NCBI GenBank assembly: GCA_036365455.1
Contig: JAWQUS010000008.1
Location: 20,815,501-20,879,500 of the forward strand
Source of the DNA: Macrosoma leucophasiata
Lineage: Eukaryota > Arthropoda > Insecta > Lepidoptera > Hedylidae
Direction: 5' to 3'
Length of the DNA: 64,000 nucleotides
In this document: positions 1 to 11,756 of the stretch, piece by piece
Position numbering within the stretch: the stretch's first letter is position 1
How the letters are laid out: every line of letters starts with the position of its first letter
Program-made: the position numbers and the translations under genes
Notes under the pieces: generated by a model
Seen by the model: the letters and a program-made list of their open reading frames with translations, nothing else
Told to the model about the DNA's origin: nothing
The model's database searches: none

Positions 1-237
1 GAAGTACTAATAATTCGATATCGATAAAAAAAGAATAAGTCACTATAAATTATTTAAATAAAGAACTATCAATCTCGGAAGCTGTGTGTACGCATTATTT
101 TAAAATTATAAACAACATACGTCCATATATTTCTTTGATGGAGAGAATGAAAGAGAACCAGCTTGGTGCAAATCACAAAATACATTAGTGATACCTTCTT
201 CTTCTGTTTCGTGTCACTCGTGTCAGAGTGGTCGTGG

Positions 238-495
238 TCACGTTGAGGCGTCCGCGTTGGTGTTGGAGGCAGACACAGCTCTCTTCACGATCTCCCGCCA
301 TCTTCCTCGGTTTGTGGACTGTCTAGCGCAGTCTGACACACGGTTTCCCATTGCGGATTTCACTTCGTCAGTCCAGCGCATAGGTGATCGGGTTCCCTTC
401 ACTTTTCCCTGTACGACCAGTCGTTCTATACCTACTTCTACGAATAACAGGCGGGAACTATTGCAGAAACATCTGCTTTCACTTAGTAGTAGCAC
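238..495 (-). mobile_element. LINE C-terminal tail fragment
   Basis: The minus-strand frame contains SPMRWTDEVKSAMGNRVSDC then TNRGRWREIVKRAV. The RWTDxV...A...R..WR.IV..A pattern is the usual C-terminal tail of insect non-LTR reverse transcriptases. It is a fragment, not a host gene. Confidence 0.65.
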
Positions 496-502
496 GGGAT
501 AA

Positions 503-1659
503 TTCCAGATACGGTCAACGGTTATGTAAGTATCGGGAATGAAATGTCAATTGCAAAGCGAGTTAGAAGGGTGGTCGCACGCGCAGGTCACAAGGGGCAC
601 AGACAACGTTACGTTGTCTACACAAAGGTGCTGTTTGCGTAACTCAAGGAGGCCCATTTCACGTTTACTTTAAATTAAAAATATCTATGAACTTTTTCTG
701 GCTTATTACGGATTGTAGACACGACTATTGCTCAATATCTGATTTATATCGATTTAAATCAATGAATTAGAAACTACGATGAAAATAATTACCTATTTTT
801 AATTGTATTAAAAGTAATTGTTTTTCTCAATAATGGTTAGTGTTAGGAAAACATATGTGAGGACAATTTTTGTAGATAATTGCATGATCTCCAATTTTTG
901 GCCGATATATTGTATCATAAAACTAACCGTTTCGCTGAAAAATTCTAAAACCCATTTTTCAACCTTTGACCTTGAATAAAAGTTTTTGCAGACATGGCAT
1001 CGATGAGGATTTTTCACAATTTTATAACAATAGTGTCCCTGAAATCTATGCAAATTTTTGCAGCTTTTTAAGCAGCTTTCTGGGAATTAATGCAAGTTTA
1101 CCCCTATTTTTCGGCTAAATTGACCGGACTATAAGCATCGCGTGAATTTGCGTGGATGCGACACGCTACTTTATAGTACCACATAGTACTCTGTACTCTA
1201 GGATCTTAGGATAATAGGGAAATTATTGTAAAAAAAGCGATGCTGACTTATTATTTGTGATGAAAAATTAATTTTATTAAGAAAAAGGACAATACTTATT
1301 TTAAAACAAAACAGAACAATTGTTTTATATTATTTCGCATTAACACATGCTTTTCTTTAAATAAAAAAAACAGAACAAACCAAGTAGTTTAACTTTTTGT
1401 ATTGGTCATATTCCATATTGAGCAAGCGATTAAATAACGATTTTTTAAAGTAGGTACTAACAGTTTTCTAATTAGTAAAATTTTTTGAACAAAAAAAGTC
1501 TTAAAATAAAAAAAAATACATTAAAATAACAAATATTTTGTATAAAGTTATGATTTACTAACCCATAAAGTAACAGATGCGTAGAAGTTGGCTTGAAGAG
1601 GCAATGCCAAAGTGAACGTTAGATACAACCTTTTTTTACTTCAGATACTATTTCATTAA
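503..1659. other. No gene seen; AT-rich intergenic
   Basis: Short poly-A and poly-T runs and no exon-like frame or recognised repeat. An 81-codon minus-strand frame near 808-1053 shows no domain and is not called. Confidence 0.5.
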
Positions 1660-1925
1660 AGATTTCTTAATAACGCTTTATTCGCCGCTGCAAAGGCCTA
1701 TTAACAATGGTACATCCGTCAATCAGTAGGTCATTCGATAAGTTGCACAATTCTTCGCAAAATTTACAGCCACTTATAATTTTAATGGACCGACGACCTG
1801 GTGAAGGTCGCGGGCAATCGCTGGATGGGGGCGGCCCAGGACCGTTCATTGTGGCATTCTTTAGGGAAGGGCTTTGTTCAGCAGTGGACGTCTTTTGGCT
1901 GAAATTATGATATAAGTTTAATAAA
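1660..1925 (+). mobile_element. LINE 3' end fragment
   Basis: CGACGACCTGGTGAAGGTCGCGGG ... GCTTTGTTCAGCAGTGGACG then TTTGGCTGAAATTATGATA. This tail is that of Lepidopteran RTE-type LINEs; the coding part is absent. Confidence 0.65.
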
Positions 1926-2110
1926 TCTTGCTTGCCTTGATTAGATCCATACGATTATAATTACGATGGATGTGAACTGCCTGATGGAATAGAGGCTGCA
2001 GTCATCACGACGGCAACCGACAAAAACCAGAGGCAAAAATGATTATGTGTTGCCACCCCTTAAACCTAAATGGTTATGTCTCTGTGACATCTATTACGGG
2101 TCCTTACTTA

Positions 2111-3221
2111 TATACTAAAAGAAATTTCCATGTTTAAAATTCCTGTATTTATATAACACGTTCATAAATTCTATATCTTCTTTGTCTGGGCTTATAATTT
2201 ATATGAAACAAGCACAGGTATCAAACAACTCAATCGGTCCAGGAACTCACGACACAAGTGTACCTCTAGCAAGGTAGCACTCGATGCTATTTTTGGATTT
2301 ACTCGAACGTGTATCTTTATCTATAAGATACCTTTTACCCCGTTGTGTACCTCCTCCAAATCTAAAGTAAAAAGTTGCGGCCCTATGTATAAATAGGTAG
2401 GTGGCCGCGCCGGTAGGTTAGCGAAGGTTTCAAATGATCGCTACGATCTTACTTCTCTTGCGAATCGTCTGAATTTTGTGTATGACATGATTGGTTTGGA
2501 CACATTTTAGGTACATCCTCTTAAAAATATTGATACCGTGCTCTTCTCGGAAAGATTTGATTCTTTCAAAAACAGAGGTGCAAAATTATTCGAAAATGTC
2601 TGATATCCAAAAAGGACGAAATTCTGAGGGTTTGAATGAGGTAAGGTCGTGGCGGTACCTCTAAACATTTGGTGGACGTTCTCAACAGGTTACAAGGTAT
2701 CGCCCATACATTAATCTGATGTGCTCACGTCAATCCTTAAATCCTATTTTGGGCTCCCCTACTTTATACTATAAAGGTTCCATTTTTCTCATAGAGCACA
2801 GAACTCTAAAAAGTCGGTTTAGGTTATAGAATACATTACACATAAAGAATTCTGCGAAAGAAATACAGTTAGTCATTGTTTGACTTCTTTTCTTCTATGG
2901 ACGATGAGAAAGAAATTTTGATTGAAGATACGCTTATAATGATCAATGCTTCCTACTCATTATCAGTAATGATACAAAATTAGGCCTATTACTAGTAGTT
3001 TCAATTAATAACAAGCGATGGCGTGCAGATTTGGATCTTTTTGTAACTGACTTACGGAAAAAACCGATATTTCATATGTTTTATTTTCTGTAGCGTGCTT
3101 TCATGCTTCAATGGATTCTAATGTGTTTGCATGCGTGATTGCCATAATCAATCCGACGGTTTTGTTAAATTGATAAATAATTTTAAATTGTTTATTTAAC
3201 ATTCTATTATTATGTAATACA
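2111..3221. other. No gene seen
   Basis: Mixed unique-looking sequence without long frames, splice-flanked exons or repeats I can place. Confidence 0.45.
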
Positions 3222-3330
3222 CTAGCTTGCCCCGGCTTCGCACGGGTGCAATGTCACCTACACTACTGCTATAATAATGAAAAACTCCTGATTCTCCTGA
3301 ATATTAGCGTCTACAAACAAACAAATAAAC
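3222..3330 (-). mobile_element. Helitron-like fragment
   Basis: CTAGCTTGCCCCGGCTTCGC, then ACTACTGCTATAATAATGAA; the same type of end as 52497. Confidence 0.45.
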
Positions 3331-3370
3331 CAATAAAGTCAACAAACAATCAAAGTTACATTATCTAGTC

Positions 3371-3661
3371 TTTACTGGTGGTAGAGCTCCAGTGACGGAG
3401 CTCACGGGCGTAGGCACCACCGCATTACCTAATATACTTGCCGCTAAATGGTAGTGTTCAACACTATCGTGTTCCGGTCAGGTGGTAATGTACGGCTCTG
3501 TAATTTCCGGCACAGAGGCATAAGACCTTAGGCCTCAGGAGTGGTAACGCATCTGCATTTTGACCTTGGTCTTTGTGTGGGTGTCTATAGGCTGCAGTCA
3601 TCACTTAACATCAATGTGAACTGCATGCTTGTTTACCACTTCCATTACATAAAAAAAAAAA
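3371..3661 (+). repeat. Family A repeat, full length
   Basis: Begins TTACTGGTGGTAGAGCTCCAG, passes GCATTACCTAATATACTTGC, GGTAGTGTTCAACACTATCG, TTTCCGGCACAGAGGCATAA and GGCTGCAGTCATCACTTAAC, and ends CCATTACATAAAAAAAAAA. The A-rich end suggests a retroposed element with an A-box-like GGTGGTAGAGCTC. Class unproven. Confidence 0.8.
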
Positions 3662-3892
3662 TATCTCTTTAAGATATTGGTATAGAACTATAGAAACAGC
3701 AGGTACTACACTGCTTAGTGCATATTCATTTCTTTGCTATAGAACACTATTGATAACGTGTGGCTTTTGTCACGCTTTTGTAGATCAATCTATTATTATT
3801 TAAGGTAGGTAACATTAACAGATGTCTGACAATTTGTATAGGTACGTCTGACAAAAAGATTAAATGCCTATCTACAGATATACTTACACAGT

Positions 3893-4290
3893 TTTTAGGG
3901 TTCCGTACCTAAAAGGTGAAAACGGGACCCTTCTACTAAGCCTCCGCTGTGTCTGTCTGTTTGTATGTCGCCACGCTGTATCTCATGAACCGTGATAGCT
4001 AGAAAGCTCACAAATTATGTGATTTTGTTGCCGCTATAACAACAAATACAAAAAATTTTAAAAATGAAAATATTAAAGGTGATCCCCATACAATAAGAGG
4101 GTTTTTTTTCGTATTTTTGCTCAATATTGAAATAACGGTAGCAGGTAGACGCTTAAAATAACAATAAAAATATTTTGTTGTTTGTCACCTTTTAAAATAA
4201 ATAATAAAATAAAAATAAAGTGAATATTAAAGGGTTACCTTTATTTTCATTCCCATACAACAAACGAAATTTTTATTTTTTTTACTCTAT
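3893..4290 (-). repeat. Related interspersed repeat (reverse)
   Basis: TTTTTAGGGTTCCGTACCTA, AACGGGACCC, CGCTGTATCTCATGAACCGT and GATAGCTAGAAAGC; then AT-rich sequence with two TTAAAGG...CCCATACAA-like stretches. Right limit approximate. Confidence 0.55.
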
Positions 4291-6339
4291 GCTAAAATAA
4301 AGATGGCAGCTTGAATATAACAAACATGATTTTCTTTTAAAGATGATGGTACGATGAACACTCCGTGCGCGAGTCCGACTCGCAATTAGCCGTTTTATTA
4401 AATTTGCTTTTACTAAAAATGTGCGAACTCTTGAGGTGATTTACAGCTGCAACTAAAGTTGCTTCACAAGTTTTATTGTGAGCGTTATTAAAATAAGATA
4501 ATTTTGAAATCCTCTTAGCTTTCAATTTGAAATGTTGAATGTGTTTTATGTGTTGTAATCTTTACAATACGGGATCTTAACTATAGTCGCTTAATGAGTC
4601 CTTTCATATTACGCACCTACTTGCCTTTGTCAGCGGTTTCGTTTATTGAGATGTTGTAATTTGATGGATTTTTTCAAATACAGGTACCTACTATGAAAAA
4701 TGTATTTTAAATCTAAAGCAGTATTAATAAACAGATCTCAAGCATTATGCTTCCATTTTTCTTGATCCATAGATAGGACTGAGATCTGACTATCAAGACG
4801 GATTACAGCTAGTTTAAATATAATACTTGATTTAAATGTACAATAGGACAAAGTTAATAGTAGGTATAAACTGAACAGTTTTAGAAAACCAAATACTTAG
4901 TAGATATATTACTATGACGAAGCCTTAAATTAAAACTTAATATAAACGAACGTCCTACGTAAACCTAGCTTTATAAATTTAGCACTTGCGAATTCGTATT
5001 GGTATTTATTGCGATTCTCATTCGCAATTTAATTTTTCGGACGAGATACACCAGTAATGCAAAGATTTATTGGAATTTTATAAAAAAAATATTCCAGGTT
5101 TAACCCTTCTATTTATGTTCTTTTGGATTCCGTGTTCAACACGGAATCCAAAAGAACATAAATAGATAAATAATGACATTGTGTATTAATAAACTATAAT
5201 TACCTATAAAAAAAATATTGCGCCAGAAAGAATTCATCTTAACCAGGCATTATTTAATTATATCTGCCACACAAAAACGTGTGACAGACTATACAGTACT
5301 CAATAATTAGCAAAAAAAAACTTCTGGCATATCTCGATATAACCTTCGTAGAATAGAACTATGGCAGACAAGTTTATAAAAACGATATTCCCACACGGGC
5401 CAGGTTTTAAACTGGTTCATCACATATCTGATGAGTATGGGGCCTTTATTACCACTGCTCTTGACACAGTTAACAGGACCAAAATAGGTATGTTGATTTC
5501 ATACGAGTACGGATAAAAAATTATGCGCATACACATACATACGCTCAATAAGTCTCTTAGTCTAGTTTCAACTACCTTAAAAACAGTAACGGTGTTATTA
5601 AAACTGTTATTCCAACATACGTTTTTACTGACTAAATGCATATTCATGCTGTAGTTTTCATGATTGATGACATGAAATAAATGTCCAAGATGTGCTCCTT
5701 AATAGTACTACACCTAGATACAGGCAGTGCATTCCTGTCTTTTGATTATAATAAATTGGTATAGTGAAAAAAAAATTTTTTTTTTAATTAAGTGGTAGCT
5801 GTCTTCATATTTCAAACTAACAGTAAAGAGCATGAACGATTGAGATATTAAACAAATGAAAATTATTTTATTGAGTATACCTACTTAAATGTACTATCTA
5901 GAAGACCTAGATTATTATAAACTATTATACTTACCTAACTTGGATTGGATCTGCGTCCACGCAAGAACCATACTTTGACGCCGCATCCACGCGAACTTCG
6001 TCGCGGCCGGAAACTGGTAATAATATTATTAAGCATAATAATCTAACTAGGATAATGATAGCTCCATATTTGTGTGCAGTAACCATGCAATTTATGTGCA
6101 TTATAAAACATGTCGATTTCGATAACCTGTTCAGTAGCAATTCACTTGCACATTATAAGTTCAGAGTCTAATCACCTCTAGTTTATGTATGTAGTGCGTT
6201 TGCTAAGAGAATTGAAGTTGACTTGCCCTAATCTACACAGACTTCGCCAAAGGCTTTGTGCAAGTTTATTATTTTATACTTTCTAGGAAATTGGAAGGAT
6301 ATCTACATATATTATATGGCTGCATACTTCTATGGATTC
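4291..6339. other. No gene seen; holds one perfect palindrome (5109-5165)
   Basis: AT-rich; frames under 80 codons with no domain. Poly-A/T runs at 5769 and 5310. Confidence 0.45.
5109..5165. repeat. Perfect palindrome, 28-bp arms, 1-bp centre
   Basis: Arms 5109-5136 and 5138-5165 are exact reverse complements around a single C (outer bases CTATTTATGTTCTTTTGG). No target duplication or element ends seen. Confidence 0.95.
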
Positions 6340-7690
6340 ATTCTTATTTAAGCCATAGAAGACTGAGGAAGGTTACGTGTCTCATGTAGTAAGAGTTCTA
6401 GTTCTATAAGGGGTACCACAAGGCAGTCATTTGGGACCTTTGCTCTTTGTAATATTTATAGATGATCTAGATCAGAGGTTCCCAAACTATTTTTTCTTGT
6501 AGACCCTTTCCAATTTTTCTGGTTTCTGTGGACCCCCGTCCTTGCTACATTTATATCACATTCTCATATTTACAATTTTTATTCACGCCTACGTAGACCC
6601 CCATCGAGTCTCCCATGGACCACTGGGAATCACTGGTATGATGTAAGTGAATTGGTACTATCAGTGTATGTGTTGAGATCCATTATCGTGGACCCCCATT
6701 TTCATTTCATGGACCCCCAATTTTTTTTTTGCTGTTGCCGACCCCTTTCATTTTGTCATAGACCCCCAAAAGGGGTCGATATAGACCACTTTGGGAATCA
6801 CTGATCTAGATGACTGATTATCGTGTCTTTGTCTTCTATACTCAGACGACTTTACTACAGTTGATAATGCAGCTAAATAACAAAAACACCAGCACTAATT
6901 AATTATCTCTCTATTATGACGAAAACAACATGCAACCGAATACAAATAAGTGCTTGTTCATTTCATTAGCTTCATGAAGGAAAACAATAACCTCATCTTT
7001 TATAATTAACGATAACTTCCTTCTTTGACCGCATTCGGTGAAAGACTTGTGTATAATTTTCGATTATTGTATTACGTTTCACAATCATTTAGACTAAATT
7101 ATAGAACGAAGCTCCTGGGTTTCATATCAAGATGTACACTTTAAGAAACCAATTTTTTTCATCTATTTATTACGTAGCATGCTGGAGTATAATTCGTCAA
7201 GCTGGTCTCCATACCATAGGATTCTTAGTCATAGAATTGAGAGCATTCAGAAATGTTTGCTGAAAATTGCCAGTTTCATAAGTGCCATGGGTTGTGTGGT
7301 GTACTTAGTTGTTACGCAGATAGACTGGAATATTTTCATGTTGTTTCCCTTATAAACCGTCGAATCGACTATGATCTTAGTCTCCTTCACAAAATAATAC
7401 ACTACGTACGTACATCTTGAATCACCATTTTTCTTTGCGCAAATTAATTTTACCACAAGATTTGGATCTCAAAATCGTAATTACAATATTTTCGATTTGC
7501 ATGTTTATAACAATAATACATCTTATTAAAATCCGATAGTCAGAATGTGTAGCCAATGCATTGAAATTCTGGTCTACAATAGAGACATTGATATCTTTCT
7601 TCACCTGTGCTTGGACCAATTCCAGACGCAAATTAAGTCGCAAATAAATAACTTGAATAGCTTTTTGTCTTTTTTAGTTCTCCATCTGTT
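6340..7690 (+). mobile_element. Jockey-like LINE remnant (RT 3' half), split by a hAT MITE
   Basis: Conceptual translation across frames gives GVPQGSHLGPLLFVIFIDDL (6411-6472), LLYSDDF after the insertion (~6835), LEYNSSSWSPYH...HRIESIQKCLLKIAS (~7183-7275), LINRRIDYDLSLLHKII (~7350-7400) and a tail with DIDIF (~7585). This order matches the fingers, YADD and thumb parts of Jockey-type reverse transcriptases. Stops and frame changes throughout mark an old copy. Confidence 0.72.
6473..6803. mobile_element. Non-autonomous hAT element (MITE) with perfect 8-bp target duplication
   Basis: Ends CAGAGGTTCCCAAACT and (reverse) CAGTGATTCCCAAAGT form hAT-like inverted repeats. The flanking 8 bp ATCTAGAT are identical on both sides (6465-6472 and 6804-6811), as hAT insertion makes. 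Inside, GACCCCC-containing motifs repeat and an extra end-like GGGAATCACTGG at ~6627 suggests an internal duplication. No coding capacity. Confidence 0.88.
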
Positions 7691-7796
7691 TATACACTTA
7701 ACTTTTCAAATACTTTTTATACGTACTAGGTATATTTTTATTTTAAATTCGTAATTGTGAGAACCAAACAATGACTGTTTGCTTGTTTGCTTGACC

Positions 7797-8030
7797 GACG
7801 CGCGCTGGTCAAACCATTCCAATAGGACGGTAGTAAATACAACAACGTAGAACGGAGCGCAGTGTCCCGCAATAAAACTACCGCTACTGCGATCGCCAAT
7901 CCGCATGCCAAGCGTGGCATTGTGGTCTGCCTTGATCTGCCTTGATGACGCACAACGGTGACCACGACAAGACTTTGTTCAGCTGTGGATATTTTTCGGT
8001 TGAAGAGATGATGATGATTATTGATGATAT
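7797..8030 (+). repeat. Family E repeat (GATCGCCAATCCGCATGCC), with LINE-like tail
   Basis: CAAACCATTCCAATAGGACGG, TAAAACTACCGCTACTGCGA, GATCGCCAATCCGCATGCCA; ends in TTGTTCAGCTGTGGATATTT and GATGATGATGATT, an RTE-type tail. That tail suggests the family is mobilised by LINEs. Confidence 0.65.
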
Positions 8031-8040
8031 AAATAAGCTA

Positions 8041-8700
8041 CACCTACAATAAACAATCACCATTCCCTTTTTACTAAATTACGCATAGGTACCTTCTAAA
8101 AATATCTACGCGTTTAAAACAATTATAAAAATAATTTCTCATATTTCCGACATTCTTGTTCGAGTAACTTATAAGTTTATTAAAGCTTCATTTTAGCATA
8201 TTTTAGGCAAGTTCCCAGCGGAACCCGTTCTGCCGACCACCGACGGACCGGGCGTCCTTGAAGATCGGATGCTTTTCATACCTATAATTTATAGTAATTG
8301 TACAAAGTACCCACTGCGCAACTATTTTATTGAAGTAAGAGCAGTGCTTATAGAACAAAATGAGATTTAGGTGCAGGTAATTAAAAATCAAGTAGATATG
8401 TACGTTAAACACAGTATCAGAATCAGCGTTAGCCCTTAACCTAATTATGTAATCGATTGTGTAGTTCTTAAACGAAGAAAAATAAAATTTAATTAATGGC
8501 GGAAAATCTAAATTTTAAACGACGTCAAGCGGAAATAAATTCTAGTAGAAATCAACGCGAATGTAACTCTCTTTAATTTTACAGCAAGGCCACGCCATGG
8601 TCGTAATTACCGTACATAGAAAGTTAATTCCTAAACTATCTTTATTATTTTAAAGCAGTGATAATCGTAGTGGTCGAGATGCATGAAGCTAACTAGCATA
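8041..8700. other. No gene seen
   Basis: AT-rich intergenic DNA between a family E repeat and a MITE; the 69-codon minus-strand frame shows no domain. Confidence 0.45.
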
Positions 8701-8940
8701 CAGTACTCAACAATTAATATCTATATATATAAATATAATCGAGTCTGCGAACGAGAGGATCGGCTCGTTTCGACTTCGTGGAGCGTTATCTCTGTTGCAC
8801 ACTGCCTACGTAAGCACAGACAGTCAGGTATTGGTCAAAACTTGATCATAATGGTCGACAAACGTCAAATAGGTACGGTGCGAAAGAGATAACGCTCTAT
8901 AGAACCGAAATAAGTCGAAGTCTCCATCCGAAGCGCCATC
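8701..8940. mobile_element. Second copy of the TA-flanked MITE, right end lost
   Basis: Same left end after TA (8699-8700) and same interior words (GGCTCGTTTCGACTTCGT, GGTCGACAAACGTCAA, GAGATAACGCTCTA). The right inverted repeat is missing past the GAAGTCTCCATCC block, and an AT-rich insertion sits near 8725. Confidence 0.8.
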
Positions 8941-9339
8941 TAGTGTACTTACTTTGTAACACAATTAAGAACTAAGCATTATGATGTGCTGAATCGCACT
9001 AACGAAGTCTTCGTATCTACTAAAACATTGCAACATAGTAAGAGAGAGAAAGAGAGAGCCAAACTAGCTAAAACTACAGAATATCTAAAACATTTTTCAA
9101 TCCAACTAAATTCATGATAAAAGTTTCGGGCACATTCGGCTATTAAGCAAACCACTAGGGCCGATTTCACCTAACTACTAGTAGGTTCTCTTGATAAAAA
9201 ATATAAATTAAAGCCAAACTCGGAACATAGATATATTTTGTATGACATGTGCAAACCATGTCGCGATTTCTTACGCACATTTGTACTAAATGATGCAAAT
9301 AATTATAGACTTTTAAAAATTTATCTTTAGAACTGCTTC

Positions 9340-9598
9340 AATAGTCTTGTCCATTCCATTTCTGCTACGTTGGGGTCATGGGTTCGATCCCCGGATCGTG
9401 GGTTAGTGCTATTGGGATTTTTCCCTTCTCAGTGTTTCCCTCGGAGTTTGGTAATGTGCCTATAGATGGCAATCAACTCGGTACAAAACGTAAATGGCGA
9501 ATTGTGAGTAGGTATTTGATTGTATACGCTTGAATGCATGCCTTTACCTCTGCCTACAACTTCGGGGGATACAGGCCTGAAGACACGATAAAGTAAAT
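9340..9598 (+). mobile_element. Diverged tRNA-headed SINE (family B-like)
   Basis: B box GGGTTCGATCCCCGG, then GTTTGGTAATGTGCCTATAG, GGCGAATTGTGAG, CTTGAATGCATGCC and ACAGGCCTGAAG in family B order but well diverged. Confidence 0.6.
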
Positions 9599-9820
9599 AG
9601 GATTAAAAAATAATCGCACATTTAAAACGGAAAGTTTGCAATGCGCCTTAGTGAGATTGTTGATTATTATATTATTTTTCCGTATCTTGTGGTGGTATCG
9701 TTCAGAATGTATGTCAGCTCGGTAAGATCGAGGTCATATAACATTATCAATAAAAATATTTTATAGTAGCATTTGTTCGCGCCTTCGTGGTCGATGGCAT
9801 ATTATGCCATAATCGGTTTT

Positions 9821-9966
9821 TACTGGTGGTAGAGCACCAGTGACGGAGCTCGCGGGCGTAGGCACCACCGCATTACCTAATATACTTGCCGCTAAATGGT
9901 AGTGTTCAGCACTATCGTGTTCCGGTCAGGGGGTAATGTACGGCCCTGTAATTTCCGGCACAGGGA
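9821..9966 (+). repeat. Family A repeat, 3'-truncated
   Basis: Full 5' half to TTTCCGGCACAGGG, then unrelated sequence. Confidence 0.8.
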
Positions 9967-9999
9967 GATGTTTGAATTAACTTATCCGATTTTGTTATT

Positions 10000-10345
10000 T
10001 CCACATATCTTCTCTGCTTAGCTCGAGTGAAAATGGATCAAGCAGAGAGGAGAAGAGATGTCTTATTTTTCTATACAATTTTGTGCGTTGAGCGAGCTAG
10101 CGGCGCGGTAGAGCGGAGAAGTATCTAGTCGGGCGGCCGGGCAGCGCGACGGATGCCGCCTGCCTGCAGAACTTCACTGGTTTCGATATCTCACAGCTCA
10201 CATCACATCTCTGCTGTACAAAGCTCACATCTCCTCTCCTCTACACATCTCCTCTCCGCTTTGATGGAAATAACCTGCCAGATTTGAAGCATGTCTCTCC
10301 TCGTCTCCTCCTCCTCTCCGCTTTGGTGGATACCAGGCCTAAGGC
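10000..10345. repeat. CT/GA-rich repeat with inverted CATCTCCTCTCCGCTTTG motifs
   Basis: CATCTCCTCTCC-type motifs occur at 10206-10265 and 10300-10325, and the reverse form AGCAGAGAGGAGAAGAGATG at 10040. A GC-rich centre (GGGCGGCCGGGCAGCGCGAC) lies between. Probably a MITE-like element; ends not fixed. Confidence 0.45.
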
Positions 10346-10704
10346 AGTCATCTCGATTTTGTAGTATAATTACGTCTTTATACGAGTACACGTGCACCAA
10401 CTTTTCTAACATCTTTGGCTGCAACATAATCCCAGCACCGGGTTATATGCTGAGTTGAGGACCTTTTTGGACAATTTGATCCACCTATTTCAGTTTTTGT
10501 CTTTACCTTATTCTTATGATAATCAATGTTTCTTTTCCTTTTAATGTCTTTAAAATCTTTAAGTGTGTAATCAATGGTTTTCCGAATAAACATTTTTTCT
10601 TTATTTCTTTACCTAAAACTTGCTACGTTTCTTCTTGCAAGCTTGCCAAATAATTATAGCCATGAAAAATGGAGTTGTAGCTGTTTTCATAAAAAATAAA
10701 AAAA

Positions 10705-11015
10705 ACGTAACTTCACGCCTGTAATCCCCGAAGGGGTAGGCAGAGGTAAATGCATGCATTCAAGCATACATGCAAACACCCACGATTCGCCAGTTACGTT
10801 TTGGCCCATGTAACAGGTGGCGAGCCTGTTGACATCTCCGGGCACATTACCAAACTTTGAGGTACTGGGAAATTTTCAGAAAATGGAAAAATCCCAATAG
10901 AACCAGAGATAAAGGACTTTACACCATTATCTCTGATAACCCCTTACCCGGGAATCGAACCCAGGACCTCAGAGTAGTTGTAGTGGCCTGCAACCACTAG
11001 GCTACAGAGGCAGTT
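10705..11015 (-). mobile_element. tRNA-headed SINE (family B)
   Basis: Reverse copy of the element at 50743: GTAACTTCACGCCTGTAATC at the low end, CCCGGGAATCGAACCCAGG (reverse B box) and CCACTAGGCTACAGAGGCAG (reverse A box) at the high end. Confidence 0.8.
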
Positions 11016-11327
11016 CATTAAAAAAGAAATATTTAAATTTATTTGATTAAATTTCTTTTGTTTATAGTGCAATTGGATGATCGATTGGCGAAAGTAACCA
11101 TCGGATGCAAAATGTATTCTATGTAGCTCTATTTGCTCTCTAAAAATTAATCAGAAACTATTTCGGAATCGGAAACGGAAACTGACGGACTTGTAGATAA
11201 TAATAAAAAGCTTGAGAAAGCCTTTATTTTTACAAAATAATACACATCATACACAGACTTTTACATACTTAAAAAAGTCAAAAAAAAAAGTTTCATTCGA
11301 AATAAGGGTCTGTGTGCATTCATGAAG

Positions 11328-11560
11328 GGGCGTCGGGAATTCAGGATACGACGACCTCACCGCCCACTAATGGTGGAGAATTCTCCCGCTAGTATAGCCA
11401 GGCTGAACAATGGCGATCAAAGAATTGCAATAGGGCGTAGTAGATACAATAATGTGGGATGGGCAGCAGCGTCCTCCGATAAAACCTTTATCTATTCTGT
11501 GGATAAAACTAACTGCGATCGCCAATCCGTTTGCCAAGCATGGCGGTTATGTCATATACA
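11328..11560 (+). repeat. Family E repeat
   Basis: CCGCCCACTAATGGTGGAGAA, GGGATGGGCAGCAGCGTCCT and GATCGCCAATCCGTTTGCCA. The 144-codon frame over 11322-11756 is read through this repeat and is not taken as a gene. Confidence 0.65.
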
Positions 11561-11756
11561 CTCCCAATGGCACAAAACCCTGTTGGGCGGGCATATTTGT
11601 CGAAGGCTTTTGGCTTGTGTTGAAGTGAGGGTGTGTGTGTGCATTCATGGCTGTCATTCTTTACTGAAGACAAGTAGCTCGTGCACTGTATTCCATTTAC
11701 GTGTTTTCGATTACACACGACGACAGAAAACGATTGCTCGAGGCGTTGAGGGCTAA

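Noticed and set aside
188..502. 104-codon + strand frame
   Set aside because: The opposite strand carries a recognisable LINE tail motif (RWTDEV...RGRWREIV), so this is its shadow.
11322..11756. 144-codon + strand frame
   Set aside because: More than half lies in a family E repeat and no domain is visible.
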